Source: Cranoglanis bouderius
Taxonomy: Eukaryota; Chordata; Actinopteri; Siluriformes; Cranoglanididae
Assembly: GCA_023630585.1 (NCBI GenBank)
Contig: CM042539.1
Span: 21,288,255 to 21,352,254 of the forward strand
Length of the DNA: 64,000 bases
Direction: 5' to 3'
In this document: positions 10,522 through 25,212 of the stretch, in pieces
Layout of the letters: each line of letters starts with the position of its first letter
Position numbering within the stretch: the first letter of the stretch is position 1
Made by a program: the position numbers and the translations under genes
The notes under the pieces: generated by a model
What the model saw: the letters and a program-made list of their open reading frames with translations, nothing else
What the model was told of the DNA's origin: nothing
Databases searched by the model: none

Positions 10522-13500
10522 GTAACGCCAGCTAGCGATGCTACACCGGCTCTTTTCTGAGGTTCATCCCTAATAACTCCTAGTCCCTGTAGAAGTACAA
10601 TAAGTAGGTTATGAAATAATGTCGTCTGTAGCCTAGTTAGTGTATTATTTATCTGACAGGTCGCTATTTCAGTGATTCATTCTCAGTCAGTGGCGCTGGC
10701 TAGATAGCTAATTGTTAGTTTGTTGGATAGTTTGCATTTGATTGCTTTGCTAGGCATGGTAGCGCTAGCTAACTGATATATAACCTCAATAATCTGACTT
10801 ATACAGGCAAAGAAATGCACGTGGGTATTTTTTGTTTAAAAACAGGAATCAGACTGAAACTTAAGCTTATGTCAGACACAGCGTTGCCATCTCTTTTCAG
10901 GGGTAAGTAGACAACGCACGCTCAAGAAGTCGCTAGTAGACACTAGATGACGCAAGTGACTAATTGTCATATGCATTTGCATATCAAAAAAACATGAAGA
11001 GTTCAGATTTTCTGAAGTCAATAAAATAGAGTTGTATCAGAATAGAAAATAGATCATAAGAGATTTCTTAGAGACAGCTTTGATCATTTCACCAAACTAA
11101 GGATCTACATATTAAAAAAAAATATAATTTCTATCAAGAACACAGACAATATGAAGCAATTTAGTGAGTAGTTTGGAAATAGATGAAGGAAATGGTTACA
11201 GAATAACTTGCTTTTATTACTTGTAAATATAGACAATAATAGAGTCTTAAAGCAAATTAGTGCTCAGGTGGGACGCAGTGGTGATTAGTGATTAGTCATT
11301 GGGAACAGTGGTGATCAGTGATTGGTCATTGGAAATAATGCTGATCACTGATTGGTTGTTGGGAGTAATGGCTGACAGAAGTACAACGGGGTTCCGCCCA
11401 TAGTGGTCATCCATCAAAATGGATAGACAGCAACTCCGCGAGCTTATTGTGACTTTCTTTTTAGCTGTAGTTTTTATAATTTATCAGTTTGAGCAGGAAT
11501 CGATGTTTCGCGGAGCCCGTCTCCTTGAGATGCTCGTTAAAGACCTTGTAAATACTCTGTGTTTTTATCCGGTTTTGAAAATTGTTCAGAAATACAGTAC
11601 TGTGCAAAATCTTTAGGCACCCTATTTTTTTAAGTACAAACTTTTTTTTATTTTATGACTTCTACATTATCAAATCAGTAAAAAAAAACAAAAACATTTT
11701 AGATTCCCAAACATTAGTTTTCTAGCACAAAATTAAGTGTTACTTTAATGTCATTAAAGAAAGCAGCATATTACGTAAGAGACACTTTTCAGACAAAAAA
11801 CACAATGAAGGCTGCTGGGTTTTGCTGCAAAAATAAGAAGCAAGTGTGAAAGTCAAAGTCTCCAGAAGAACTGTGGCTGGTTCTGCAAGATGCTCAATAA
11901 AACTTACCAGCTCATTTCCTTATAAAACTGCACAAATTGTACTGGAGACTACTATTTTTATTTTAATTTTAAAAAATTTTGTCACACCAAATATTGATGT
12001 TGTTTCATTTACTACAGTTTACTGCTCTTTACGGTATTTTTTTTTAAAAATGTAGAAACATTTAGTTTCATTGTTCTAAAGGGATCTTTGCTCTACAGCA
12101 GTTATTTGCATGTGCCTAAAACTTTTGCACAGTACTGTATGTTTGTCTGACCAAATTTCAGTGAGGCGTTTTACATCGTCTTTGGTCCAAGTTAAACCAT
12201 GATTCATGTTGCGATCCATTAGCATAACAAACATGCTTTTTACATAACGAAGTTCCCAGCGTGCATCACTGTACAGGCTGGTTCGTTGGTCGGATTGCTT
12301 TCTCACCACAAGCGGACCGCTCCAGAGTTTGTTTGCAATCAGGCCGGACCGGTTGTTTTGGTGCGGATATAAGTGTGATTGCCGTGTTCGTATATGTCTA
12401 AACGAAACAAACACCCCAAACGAGCCAGGTATGAAAACACCCTCAGCCAGAATTTAAACATTGTTGGTGAGTAGATCGAACGTGTTCTCTCAACTCGTAT
12501 AACCAGCCGCTGTAATGTGAGTTGGAGGGCCATATGGAGTGTCTGCTCAAAAAATCGCTACATTTGTCACCAGGTTCTTTTTTAAAATACTGTTGCTAAA
12601 GTTGCCAAATCTAGTAACAAAATCAGCAACTTGGTAACATTGGTTAGACACTGAAACACACAAAAGAAATCAGTTAATTTTGTCAATATATTGCAGTATA
12701 CTGTATAATGATATGTACTCTCCACAACAGGTTTGAGCTGTGAGTGTCAGACGGGTTTCAGGGTCCTGAGCAGCAATGGAGGATACATTACCTGCCAAAA
12801 GTGCACAGACACCAAACCGGTATGAGCTCATATGCAAACTAGAAGAGCACAGCAGTGGTCCGAAATGACCAGTGTCAAGCACAATTGCACTAATACACCT
12901 GATTAAACCAAGTCCCCCTCTATGCAGAAACAAAAGTCCAGGGTGTGGAGTCAGATCTCAACCACCTTGGTTCCGGACTATCATGACTAACACTGTGCAG
13001 TAGCTAAACAAGAGCAATGTACACAAATGCAGAACAGTACATATTAGACCTGGGCAAAATGAAAATATATTACGGATATTGTGATATATTAACATTTTCT
13101 TAGAATCATGTGAGATCATGTTAGAATCATATGGCCAGGTGTCTATGCAGTACTATTATTTGTTATTACTTGCTATAACAAGTAATTGGAAGACAACACC
13201 AGTTTTATTAATAAATACTTGCCATTTAGGAAATGATGAATGAAAAAATCCTATAATAATAATATGGAACCTGTGCTTTATTGGCACCTTGCCCTCAGCA
13301 AAACTACATATTGTGATGCATATCATAAAATGTCCGCAACGCGAAGAATAACGGTGCTTCTCTATCAGCTCTCTAGTTCAGTAGTCAGGGCACTGATCAG
13401 GAGAGTCGGACATTTTAAGGGCTGTTTCAATCGCAAAAAAATTCTTTCAGTGTACTGGAACGTTCGCTCCATTAAAAATCCCACAATGCACCGCAAAAGC

Positions 13501-16500
13501 CAGGGAGCATCGATGCTCACTATGTTCCCTCACGTCATGTTTTCTGAAGCCTCTCAGCTCTGAAAAAATGGGGTACGAACTCTCAGTCAGCTTCATCTAC
13601 AAATGTAAGCAGCTTGTTATCGTTGTTGTAGCTCTCAAATGATTACTTATGTTAGCCATTTTTAACTCTATTTGTTGTTCTACAGAACTGTGCAAAAGTT
13701 TTAGGCACATGCAAAGAAATGCTGTAGAGCAAAGGTGCCTTCAGAATAATGAAATTAAATGTTTCTACATTTTAAAAACATACCATAAAGAGCAGTAAAC
13801 AGCAGTAAATGAAACAAGGTCAATATTTGGTGTGACAAAAAATTTTAAATTAAAATAAAAAAATATTAGTCTCCGGTACAATTAGTGCAGTTTTATAAGG
13901 AAACGAGCTGGTAAGTTTTATTGAGCATCTTGCAGAACCAGCCACAGTTCTTCTGGAGACTTTGACTTTCGCACTCGCTTCTTATTTTTTAACCCAGCAG
14001 CCTTCATTGTGTTTTTTTGTCTGAAAAGTGGTTTCTTACGTAATATGCTGCTTTCTTTATTCATTTAATTTCGTTCTAGAAAACTAATGTTTGGGAATCT
14101 AAAAATTTTTTTGTTCTGACTTGATAATGTAGAAGTCATAAAATAAAAAATCTATAACAAAGTTGGTACTAATAAAAAAAATAGGGTGCCTAAAGCTTTT
14201 TTTTGCACAGTACTGTATATACGGTTCGTTTGAGTCTAAGGACTTTTAAGTGTTTAATTCTTTTTTTTTTTTAACCCACTAGCTAGCCTACGATCCTGCT
14301 TGACGTACCATGACAGAAATGCGTGTGATTAAGCAAACAAATTTATATGACACATTAATTTAAATTTTTGGTGACATTTTACAACACGAGTACGTAGTCA
14401 TGTTGCCAGAAATTGAGTTATCAGTGTCCCAGTGTGTAGTGAGCCAGGGTCCTTACCAGTGCCCGAACTTGTGTAAATGATATACTGATTCACGACCTAG
14501 GGAGCTGATCGTGACACACCCTAAGTAATAAGTAAGAAAGAGCATAGAAAAGAGCATGTGTGCTTCAACACACGATCCCCCTCCAGATCAGACTGGTTCA
14601 CTGATAAGTTACAGCAGGTTTATTGAAAGCAGGGGAAATTTAAAACTGATCTTAAACCTTGTCTTTACTACATTCTGGGAGTCTTATCACGTGGTCATGT
14701 CTGAAAGTATAGTGGAGAATCCAGTAAACTCAAGAAATCAAAGTGCCCTTTATAAATGCTTAAAACTTGTTGGTAACTTCTGAGGGGGATGTTCACTATT
14801 AATCTGTATGTAATGAATAGTGGTCTTTTGGAAGCGTTCACACTGGTAAGTCATTTGTGACCTTTATGCAGTGGAATGTGAGTGTTATCACCACAGAATG
14901 ATGAACAAACTGTGCATCGCTATGCTATTCATCACAATCAATCACACATTTTTGATACGGATATTTCTCAACTGTGTAATGTTGAGAATAGTGCCAGGAC
15001 TGGAACTGAAATCTCCTAGACTAATTTGTTATCATATCGTACACTGAATACAGTTGTCAAATTGTTTGGTAGGGTGTTACGCAGGATGGATATGAATGTA
15101 TCAGATGTCCAGGTGGACTGGGGGAGGATGGAAAATGCAAGTGTGCTGAAGACAGTGTTCTTGGTGAGTTTGTTTGTTTGTTTTACAGCTTTTTATAACA
15201 ACAATATTAATAATAATAATAATTAAGTTTGCATCAATACTGATACTGGGATCACTCTGATGGCGTGCACATTTACTCATACCATCAAAGCATAGGCAAA
15301 CTAGGTGGTCAACTGAATTGCTCAAGTTCAGTTAAATTTGATGGTGACCGTTGGTTGACTGCAGTCTTCAAGTCATTCCACAGATTTTCAATGGGGTTTA
15401 AGTCTGGGCTCTGACTAGGCCATGCAAGGACATTCACCTTTTTCTCCTTCAACCACTGTTTGGTCAGTTTTGCTGTGTGCTTTGGGTCACTGTCATGTTG
15501 GAAGGTAAACCTTCTTCCCATTGACAACTTTCTGGCAGAGGACAGCAGATTTTCCTCAAGAATTTGACAGTATTTTGCCCAATCCATTTTCCTGACAAGT
15601 ACTCCAGTCCCTGCTGCAGAGAAACACTCCCATAACAGGATATTACCACCTCCATGCTTTGCTGTAGGAATAGTGTTAGTTGGATGGTGAGCTGTATTGG
15701 ATTTCCGCCAGACATATCGTTTGGTGTTGAGGCCAAATAATTCAATTTTAGTCTCATCTGACCATAACACCTTTTTCCATGTGGCCTCAGAATCTTCAAG
15801 GTGCGTTCATGTGGCCTTTCTTGAGGAGTGGCTTTTTTCTTGCAACCCTCCCATACAACCCACATTTGTGGAGAATTTGTGATATTGTTGTCACACATGC
15901 ACACATTCTGCCTGTCCACAACTTTATCCCGGAGATCTTTTGAGAGTGCCTTGCCACCCATAGTTGATTCAGTTGCACTATAAAATGCTCAAGGAAAGCT
16001 CTTTTCATGCTGAGCTAATCAAAATGACCACAGCCGATCACAGTTGGAAGTCAAATGGCTTTGTGTGCCATTGAGAAGGTGATTAGTTACACCTTATTGA
16101 GTTTACAAGTCATTTTTAGGAGGGGGGTGATCCTTTTTCCAACTCAGTGGAAATACTCGTGTCTTATTGGCTGAAAGGTCTCATTTCTGCCAAACGCTAG
16201 CTCAAACAGTCAGTTAGTTTGAGGGAAAATAGATATACACCGATTTATTTATTAATTTATTTTAACCAGTAAAGGGGTTGAAACTGAAACACTAACATTC
16301 TCTCATGCTGAGCAGGAAAACAAGGTGTGTAAATATCTGTATGAGTTACAAGTTACGTGGACATGATATGAGCAGAGCATAAGGACAGATAATGTACTTT
16401 GCATGGCACTGTAGCAGCTAAACCCATACAATGATAGCTTAGTTGTGCCTTCCTTGGCTAGCGACACCAAACTAGCCTAGTCTCGTGTTAGATAGACAAA

Positions 16501-19500
16501 AAGTTTGGTAGTACTGCAAACGGTGATAACATCTGAGGCAAGTTTTATGATAAATCCAACTTTTTGTCTGATTATGTCGTACATTGACAGCTAAGTTACC
16601 ACAGCTTCCATAAAACAACACTTTAGGCTACTAGCTGAGCTGAGAATAGTGAGCTTCAGAATTGACCGTTATTCTTCTCATGTTTTACTACCACTGTTGT
16701 TGGAATTATGGTTCATATCAAGTAGGTCCATCAGCAAGGTTTTTACAACCAGATTATGAAAGTTTACTCAGTCACTTTGAGTAGTTCATGAAATTGCCAT
16801 TTTTATTGGGTTTTGAGGATTTTCTATCATGTAGGCCTAGTTATAATGGAACTAAGTATCTGATATATTGCTGGTTTGAGACATTCGAGTGGCTGGATTA
16901 TTCATGTACAGATTATATGGTAAATCAAATCCAAACCCGTCCTTCTCCAGTTTTCACATTTTTTTAAGCAATTAGCCCTCACATGCAAGAAAAAAATGCA
17001 TAGAAACAGTCTATTCAGAAATAAGTTTTTAAATGTTTTTAAGTCCAGCTAAAGTCCCTGGAGAGTACATCATCTTTTACAACTACTACTACTATTATTA
17101 TTATTATTATTATTGTTATTATTATTATTATTATTGATGATAATAATAATAATAATAATAATCATCATCATCATCATAATAATTACTTGGTTTAGTTTTA
17201 TTATTATCTTTAATCAGGTAATGCTTTATGATTGTTATCTGGTATCTGGGCACTGCTGTTAAGAAGAGAGATAAGAGATGTAGAGATGTATTATGGGTAG
17301 ATTTCTTTCTACCCGTAAGAATTTTTTCTCTTTTGTGGAGATTCATGACATAAAATCCCAACAGTGAATAATATAAAGTTTCATATGTCTAGAACAAAGG
17401 TTGGATGCATGAGCCTACTGTCTCCCCCACACATTGAGAGGGATGGTGAAGGAAAGTAAAATATCACAGTTTTAGATTGTGGTTGTCAACATCAATATGT
17501 TTGGAAATGTACCTTAATTTCACCAAGTGTCATTAGGACTATAATTGGCAACTTTTTGCTCATGCGCACCGTCAGCTTGTGTGGTGACAGAAGGGGACTG
17601 CATAACATGGAAAAGTACCTGAGACGCCTTGTAAAATATGGTATTGAGTCATTGATGCTTTGGCTGGTGGCTAGTGATTCATGACTTGGTGGCACAGTAA
17701 ATTCTAATAAATACCAGCGTATTTCATTTCAATACTTGGTTGCCTCTGCCAGGAGGTTCAGACTTGACCATAGAGTCACATCCACAAGATGATGAGTGTG
17801 TAATTATTTGGATTTTCTCTTATGTTTGAGTTCTCTTTTTTGCTCCATTCTCTTTTTATTGCAGACACTCATTTTCTGGGAGTTGCAGTCTGTACAGAGG
17901 GTGTTCTGTTCTGACATGGCATGTTCCACAAAAGTTGCATGTACAGGTGCATCTCAATAAATTAGAATGTCATGGAAAAGTTCATTTATTTCAGTAATTC
18001 AACTCAAATTGTGAAACTCGTGTATTAAATAAATTCAATGCACACAGACTGAAGTAGTTTAAGTCTTTGGTTCTTTTAATTGTGATGATTTTGGTTTACA
18101 TTTAACAAAAACCCACCAATTCACTATCTCAACAAATTAGAATATGGTGACATGCCAATCAGCTAATCAACTCAAAACACCTGCAAAGGTTTCCTGAGCC
18201 TTCAAAATGGTCTCTCAGTTTGGTTCACTAGGTAAGCCACAAACATTCATTGCCAAAGAAGCTGGCTGTTCACAGAGTGCTGTATCCAAGCATGTTAACA
18301 GAAAGTTGAGTGGAAGGAAAAAGTGTGGAAGAAAAAGATGCACAACCAACCGAGAGAACCGCAGCCTTATGAGGATTGTCAAGCAAAATCGATTCAAGAA
18401 TTTGAGTGAACTTCACAAGGAATGGACTGAGGCTGGGGTCAAGGCATCAAGAGCCACCACACACAGACGTGTCAAGGAATTTGGCTACAGTTGTCGTATA
18501 CCTCTTGTTAAGCCACTCCTGAACCACAGACAACGTCAGAGGCATCTTACCTGGGCTAAGGAGAAGAAGAACTGGACTGTTGCCCAGTGGTCCAAAGTCC
18601 TCTTTTCAGATGAGAGCAAGTTTTGTATTTCATTTGGAAACCAAGGTCCTAGAGTCTGGAGGAAGGGTGGAGAAGCTCATAGCCCAAGTTGCTTGAAGTC
18701 CAGTGTTAAGTTTCCACAGTTTGTGATGATTTGGGGTGCAATGTCATCTGCTGGTGTTGGTCCATTGTGTTTTTTGAAAACCAAAGTCACTGCATCCATT
18801 TACCAAGAAATTTTGGAGCACTTCATGCTTCCTTCTGCTGACCAGCTTTTTGAAGATGCTGATTTCATTTTCCAGAAGGATTTGGCACCTGCCCACACTG
18901 CCAAAAGCACCAAAAGTTGGTTAAATGACCATGGTGTTGGTGTGCTTGACTGGCCAGCAAACTCACCAGACCTGAACCCCATAGAGAATCTATGGGGTAT
19001 TGTCAAGAGGAAAATGAGAAACAGGAGACCAAAAAATGCAGATGAGCTGAAGGCCACTGTCAAAGAAACCTGGGCTTCCATACCACCGTGCCACAAAATG
19101 ATCACCTCCATGCCGCACTGAATTGAGGCAGTGATTAAAGCAAAAGGAGCCCCTACCAAGTATTAAGTACATGTACAGTAAATGAACATACTTTCCAGAA
19201 GGCCAACAATTCACTAAAAATGTTTTTTTTATTGGTCTTATGAAATATTCTAATTTGTTGAGATAGTGAATTGGTGGGTTTTTGTTAAATCTGAGCCAAA
19301 ATCATCACAATTAAAAGAACCAAAGACTTAAACTACTTCAGTCTGTGTGCATTGAATTTATTTAATACACGAGTTTCACAATTTGAGTTGAATTACTGAA
19401 ATAAATGAACTTTTCCACGACATTCTAATTTATTGAGATGCACCTGTGCAAAGGAAGATGGATAGGTGGTACAGTTTATTACATGAAGACTCATGTTATC

Positions 19501-22500
19501 ATATGACTACCTAAGTATTTCCAAATCAACACAGAAATGACAAAGAAAGACAGAAATCCGCATTTACCTAAGAATATAAAGGAGCTGAAAATGTTGTGCA
19601 TGGAGGACCAAGATCTGTCCTCCTCTAGAATCTATAACTAGTTTGTGGTTGGATCTTCCAGCAAAAAAGGTTCGATGACCACAGAATCAAGCTTTTGACA
19701 TGGCCATCCCAGAGACCTAACCCAATTGAAAACCTGTGGGGTGTGTTGAAGAGGAGAGTTCACAAGAGAGGACCTAGGATCGTGGAGGATCTGTAGAGAT
19801 TCTATATTCTCCAATCTCATCAAAGATATGTATTCGGATACTATTGTTTTTATTATTTAATATACTTCCACTGCATACATCCACTTCAAATTTACATGCA
19901 GGATGTCTTTTGATGTACATACAAATATGAACAAAAACATATGTATTCCTGAGCATAAATAAAGATTTTAGGAAAAACAAATATTTGGACACCACAGATA
20001 ACCAACATTAGTATTTTGTTGCAAAGTTGTTGTTGGCAAATTACAGCTTTGAGACATCTATGATAAGAAGTAATTCGCTTTTTTGCAGGACTGTGGTTCA
20101 ATTTTGGCCTATTCCTCTTGGCAAATCGTCTTCAATTCCCCAAGGTTACAATGGTCCCTTTGATGGACAATATGGAGAAATTGGCACTACAATGGATATA
20201 AAAAGTCTCCACACCCCTGTTAAAATGGCAGGTTTTAGTGATGCAAAAAAAAAAAAAAAAATGTCAGAATCTTTTTCACCTTTTATTGTGAAATTGCAAC
20301 ACATAAAAATCACGTGAAAAACAACCACAAATGTTTTAGGTAAAAACAGCTGTTCCTATAGGATGTTCCGGACATCATCTTGGTAACATCCAACTGGAAA
20401 AGCCATGGGCTACAAAGAGCTTACTCATTGTTACAAAAAGATCAATTAGGAAAGGGTTAAAAAAAATGTCCAAGGCGGTGGATATGCCATGGAACACTGT
20501 AAAGACAATAATCAGCAAGTTGAGAAAATATGGCATGACAGTACCACTACTAAGAACAGGACGTCCCTCTAGAATTGATGAGAAGATCAGGAGAAAACTG
20601 GTCAGGGAGGCTGCCAAGAGGCCTACAGCAACATAATTGCAGTCATTTCTGGGAAGTAATGGTTGCTCCCTACATGTGACAAGAATCTCCCAAATTCTTC
20701 AAATGTCTGGGCTCTGGGGTAGGGTGGCAAGACAGAAGCCTTTTCTAAACAAAAAAGCATCCAAGCCTGGCTAACGTTAGTCAAAAAAAAAAAAAAAAAT
20801 TCAATCTCCCAAAACCATGTGGAATAATATGTTATGGTCTGAAGTATTTTGGCCATAAAAACATTTTGACCATAATACCGAAAGATACAGTATGTTTGGC
20901 GCAAAAAAACAACATAGTACATCACCAAAAGAACACCATCCCCATGGTGAAGAATGGAGGTGGCAGCATCATGCTTTGTGGCTACTTTTCTTCAGCTGGA
21001 ACTGGGGCTTTAATCACGATGGAGGGAATAATGAATAACTCCATATACTAGTCAATTCTGGCACAAAACCTTAAGGCTTCTGCTAAAACGCTTAAGATGA
21101 AGAGGAATTCACCTTTCAGAATGACAACGACCCAAAGCAAATTTCCAGATCAACAAAGGAATGGCTTCGCCAAAACAAGATCAAGGTTTTGGAATGGCTC
21201 AGACAGAGTCCAGATCTAAATCCAATCGAAAATCTGTGGGGTGACCTGAAGAGGGCTGTGCAAAGGAGATGCCCAGCCAATCTAAAAGATTTAGAATGCC
21301 TTTGCAAGGAAGAATGACAAAATATGTCAAAATGTGGCAAACTGATTGACTCTTACCCAAAAAGATTGAATGCTGTGATAAAACCTAAAAGTGCTTGATT
21401 GGTTGCAGTTTCACAATAAAGGTAGAAATCATTCTAACATGATTTATCTTGGTTTCTTTTTATGTATTTTATATTACAAAAACCTACATTTTAACAGGCG
21501 TGTGTAGACATTTTATATCCAATGTATACTTCAGTTTTTTGTTGCCTTAACCCTCGTAGCACTCTGAGGTAATGTACAGTTTGGTAACTAACTGGGACCG
21601 TGAGCAATTGCTGATAGAATAAAATATTTACTTGAGCAAATTCAAGGGTTGGTAGTGATTTCTCATTTTACATGTGAATTTCCACCACAACTCATAATTT
21701 CAAAATCCTCCATAAATTTTCAATGGGTTTCAAGTCAGTAGATTGGATAGGCCTTGCAAGGCCTTCTTATGTTATTTTGGCTGTATGTTTTGGCATTGTT
21801 GTCTTGTTGAAACATCCATATTTTCCCCAGATTCAGTTTCTTGACAGATGAGATAAAATTCTCCTCTAAGATGTCCCAGTACATTGCTCCATTCTTGTTT
21901 GCTTCAGTGATGTTTAATAGCCAAATACCGCTTGCAGAGCGGTTCATTATGTATATCATAATGCTTCCGCCTCTGTGGATATGGTGTTCTAGGGTTCATA
22001 TGCACAACCATGTATCTGAATACTTTTTCCCCTATCGATTTTGTTTTTTTTTAAACATAGCTTTGTTTATGCTTATAAATACATACATTTAACAAATTAT
22101 TTTTATTTACAAGTACAAACTCAAAAGACATTATGTGCATAAATATGAAGTATATGCATTGGATGCATATGCATTGGAAGTATATTAAATAACAAAATCA
22201 AAAGTGTCCGAATATTTATTTCGGACACTTTTCCCCTCACTCTACTGTAAATGCAGGGTTGCCAAAATCTGTGACACACATGGTTTTGTTAAAAAAAATT
22301 GTATATATATTGCTTGATTAATTTTTTTTTTAAAAATTATCTTAGAGTGTCTTAGAATAAATGAATGTTATATAATTTAAGGAAATTGTTTTTCAGTAGT
22401 GGATTTTGACTCTTAACCTTTACTGCAGGTTGACCTTTATCTTTTGCATGTTTATATTCCAAACATGAAATTCTTAACTGAATTCCAAGTTTGAAAGACA

Positions 22501-25175
22501 ATGCCAGGCATTGAACATGTTTCCCAGAATTATCTCAGGGGAGTCAGATCAACATTTCAAGGTTAGATGACTCCTTGTCCTTTGCTGTGTTATTAACCAC
22601 TTGTAATGCTTAGAGTGGGCTTTCCAAATTGTAATGTATATTGAACAATGCAGGTGTGTGCATATTGTGGGAAATAATTTGCGTGGACAAAGAGTACAGG
22701 AGACAAAGTTGAGAAAACATAAAGTTTATTGAGCAGGACTGGTATGAGAATAATCAGTGGGACTGTAGTCAGGGCTATAGCTATAGTTAGATGCAGAAGA
22801 AGAGTCATCATATGAGGACAGAACAACTGGCCCTTCAATAGAGGTAGCCTCAGTTTGCATAGCAGCTAACCCTTCAGTAGGAGAAGTAAAATTAGCCTTG
22901 GCCAGAGGTACACCGTATAAATAAGGGAGAGAAACCCATATCAGATCAGATCATTCTGGGACGTCTCATTGAATTGATCTCATGTTGGCTGCTACTTTTG
23001 GGCAATAAACCTCAGTTTTCCTTCTCTCATCCACTGTGTTTGTGAGTATAAATTCATAAAGATTTCTGTTGGATTGTGGTATTCTGAGATAAGGTAACCG
23101 TATAGCCAGTGTCGTCAGACACGACATTATGGACACAAGTACATGCACAGTGGGTTCTTGTGGTCACTGAACCTGGATGACCTCAATGGTAATAACACTG
23201 AAATTATTCTTATTGGTATCAATATCTTTAGACTCTACCCCTCATCTCTTAGTCTAGTACTAAAATACTTGTTCATTCCTTGGTCACCTCAAGTCTAGAA
23301 TTAATAGCCATGGGTCTCATTTATGAAACTTATGTGCAAAAGTTTGAATAAGCCAAACCAAAGTAAAAAAAAAATTGTTGGATTTACAAAAGATTTGGAA
23401 AAGCTGATTTTCTTCATATTCCTATTACCAGGCGTATGCATGGCACATCTAATTTGCATTTGGTGACACCCATTAAACTCCCTAAAGGGCAAAGCTCATA
23501 GAGCTGGAATGACGAGTAAACGGCAAAAATTACTTTCTCAGAGGTAGAATTGGACATTATTTTGAGTCACATCTATGCCAATAAAATATATTTTGTTTAG
23601 CCACATAACAACCCCTTAAAAACAAAATCTGGCCTAACCTTCAGCCAGGTTACCTGCACCAGTGGGATTAGCCCCTCGGATTGATGAGCAGGTTGAGCAT
23701 CATGACCATGCAATCCAAGAGACACTCCTGAACCTAGGCCTAGTACACAGGCCTAGTGTGCTCTCAGTTGGAAACTGTGAATGAATGACTACACTACATC
23801 ACTACATCACTACATCACTACACTACAATTCGCTGCCTGGTACCAAGAGTACTAAGCTGCCCATAGCATTTGCTAGACCGCAGAAAGTTCCCATCTACAT
23901 TGAAGGTGTATGTGGCGGCCATTGTAGTGCATCATAGCACCATGGATGGTATCTCACTAGGGGCTCATAAATTGTCACAGACCTACTGAAGAAAGCAGGG
24001 CATGTTTGGTGGCCACCCAAGAGCCCAGCATGGGCTCTCACCTTTGTACTGTAGCCTTCCCTCCCCTTATGAGCTCATTCAGGACACTGAATGAAACTGA
24101 AATGCATCCCTCTAAACACTGGCTTTTTGATCTTCTTTGGTATCTATTGAGCAAAATCAGTGAGAGAAGTGATAAGCTTGCCTTGCATGCTTTTGTGGCT
24201 GGGATGAGAAGTGACCTCATGGTTGAGTCTGGGGTTTTTACCCAAAGTCATATAACCTATTTTTATTAATCAATTGATTGACCTCACAGACTTCCACAAA
24301 GGGAATTCTTCTGAGTGTTCCTTGTAATGCCCAGTGTGTGGCCATCGGTACTTATTGTACCAGGCAGTGGCATTTCGACTAACAGATCAACTCTTCATAT
24401 GCCACCTAGAGAAGATACAAGAAGCTCCCCTTTCTAAACAGAGACTGGCTCTTCCACTTCCACTTCAGGAAATCAATACTGCTGCTACTTTTGCGTCAGC
24501 GTGTACCTTCTCCACGTTCTACAAGGTTAACATCACCCCTCACAATTCCATGAGTGCGGTTATTTCCGAACACCTTTCTACTCATTCCTGAGGTGGGTTG
24601 GTTCCTCCTGGTGTGTAGCATGGATTATCCAGGTGATTTTCACTCTCCCTGCTGTTTAGGAGGGGTGAAATAGAAGTTCCCCTGTCATTCAGAAACAGTG
24701 CCGATCCGGCAGGAGCTCAGCAACGAGGAATGATTTCCATATGACAACATTATTTACAGTATTTCAAATACTATGTCATACAGACATTTTGTAACTTGGT
24801 TGATGTTCTCACCATGCATGTGTACATGCACAAAATTGTATGTAGGTGATTCTCACTGGGCCTGATAGTTATACGGTGTTCCTAGGAGCATTTGCTGTTG
24901 ATGATGTTGATGGAAAATAATCAGCTTTGGGGTGATCATTACACCACCCTATTATTCCCTATTTTCCTGTAACAGCAAACACTGTCATGTTTTATTCCTT
25001 AAATATTTGCCACGCTGTCTTTTATCAGTGGAAAGAAACACAGATGGCACCCCTCTCCAAGAAGCCATGTGTGAGGTTTGTAATGGGACAGATCCAGCTT
25101 TTTCTTCCCCAGACATGAAAGGCAACAGGTAATCATTCTATCTCTGTGTGTGTGTGGGTGTGTGTGTGTGTGTGT

Positions 25176-25212
<37 letters not shown>

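Noticed and set aside
24006..24591. Two 85-87 residue ORFs in tmem67 intron 3
   Set aside because: No domain, splice context or family resemblance; ordinary length for chance ORFs in 64 kb.
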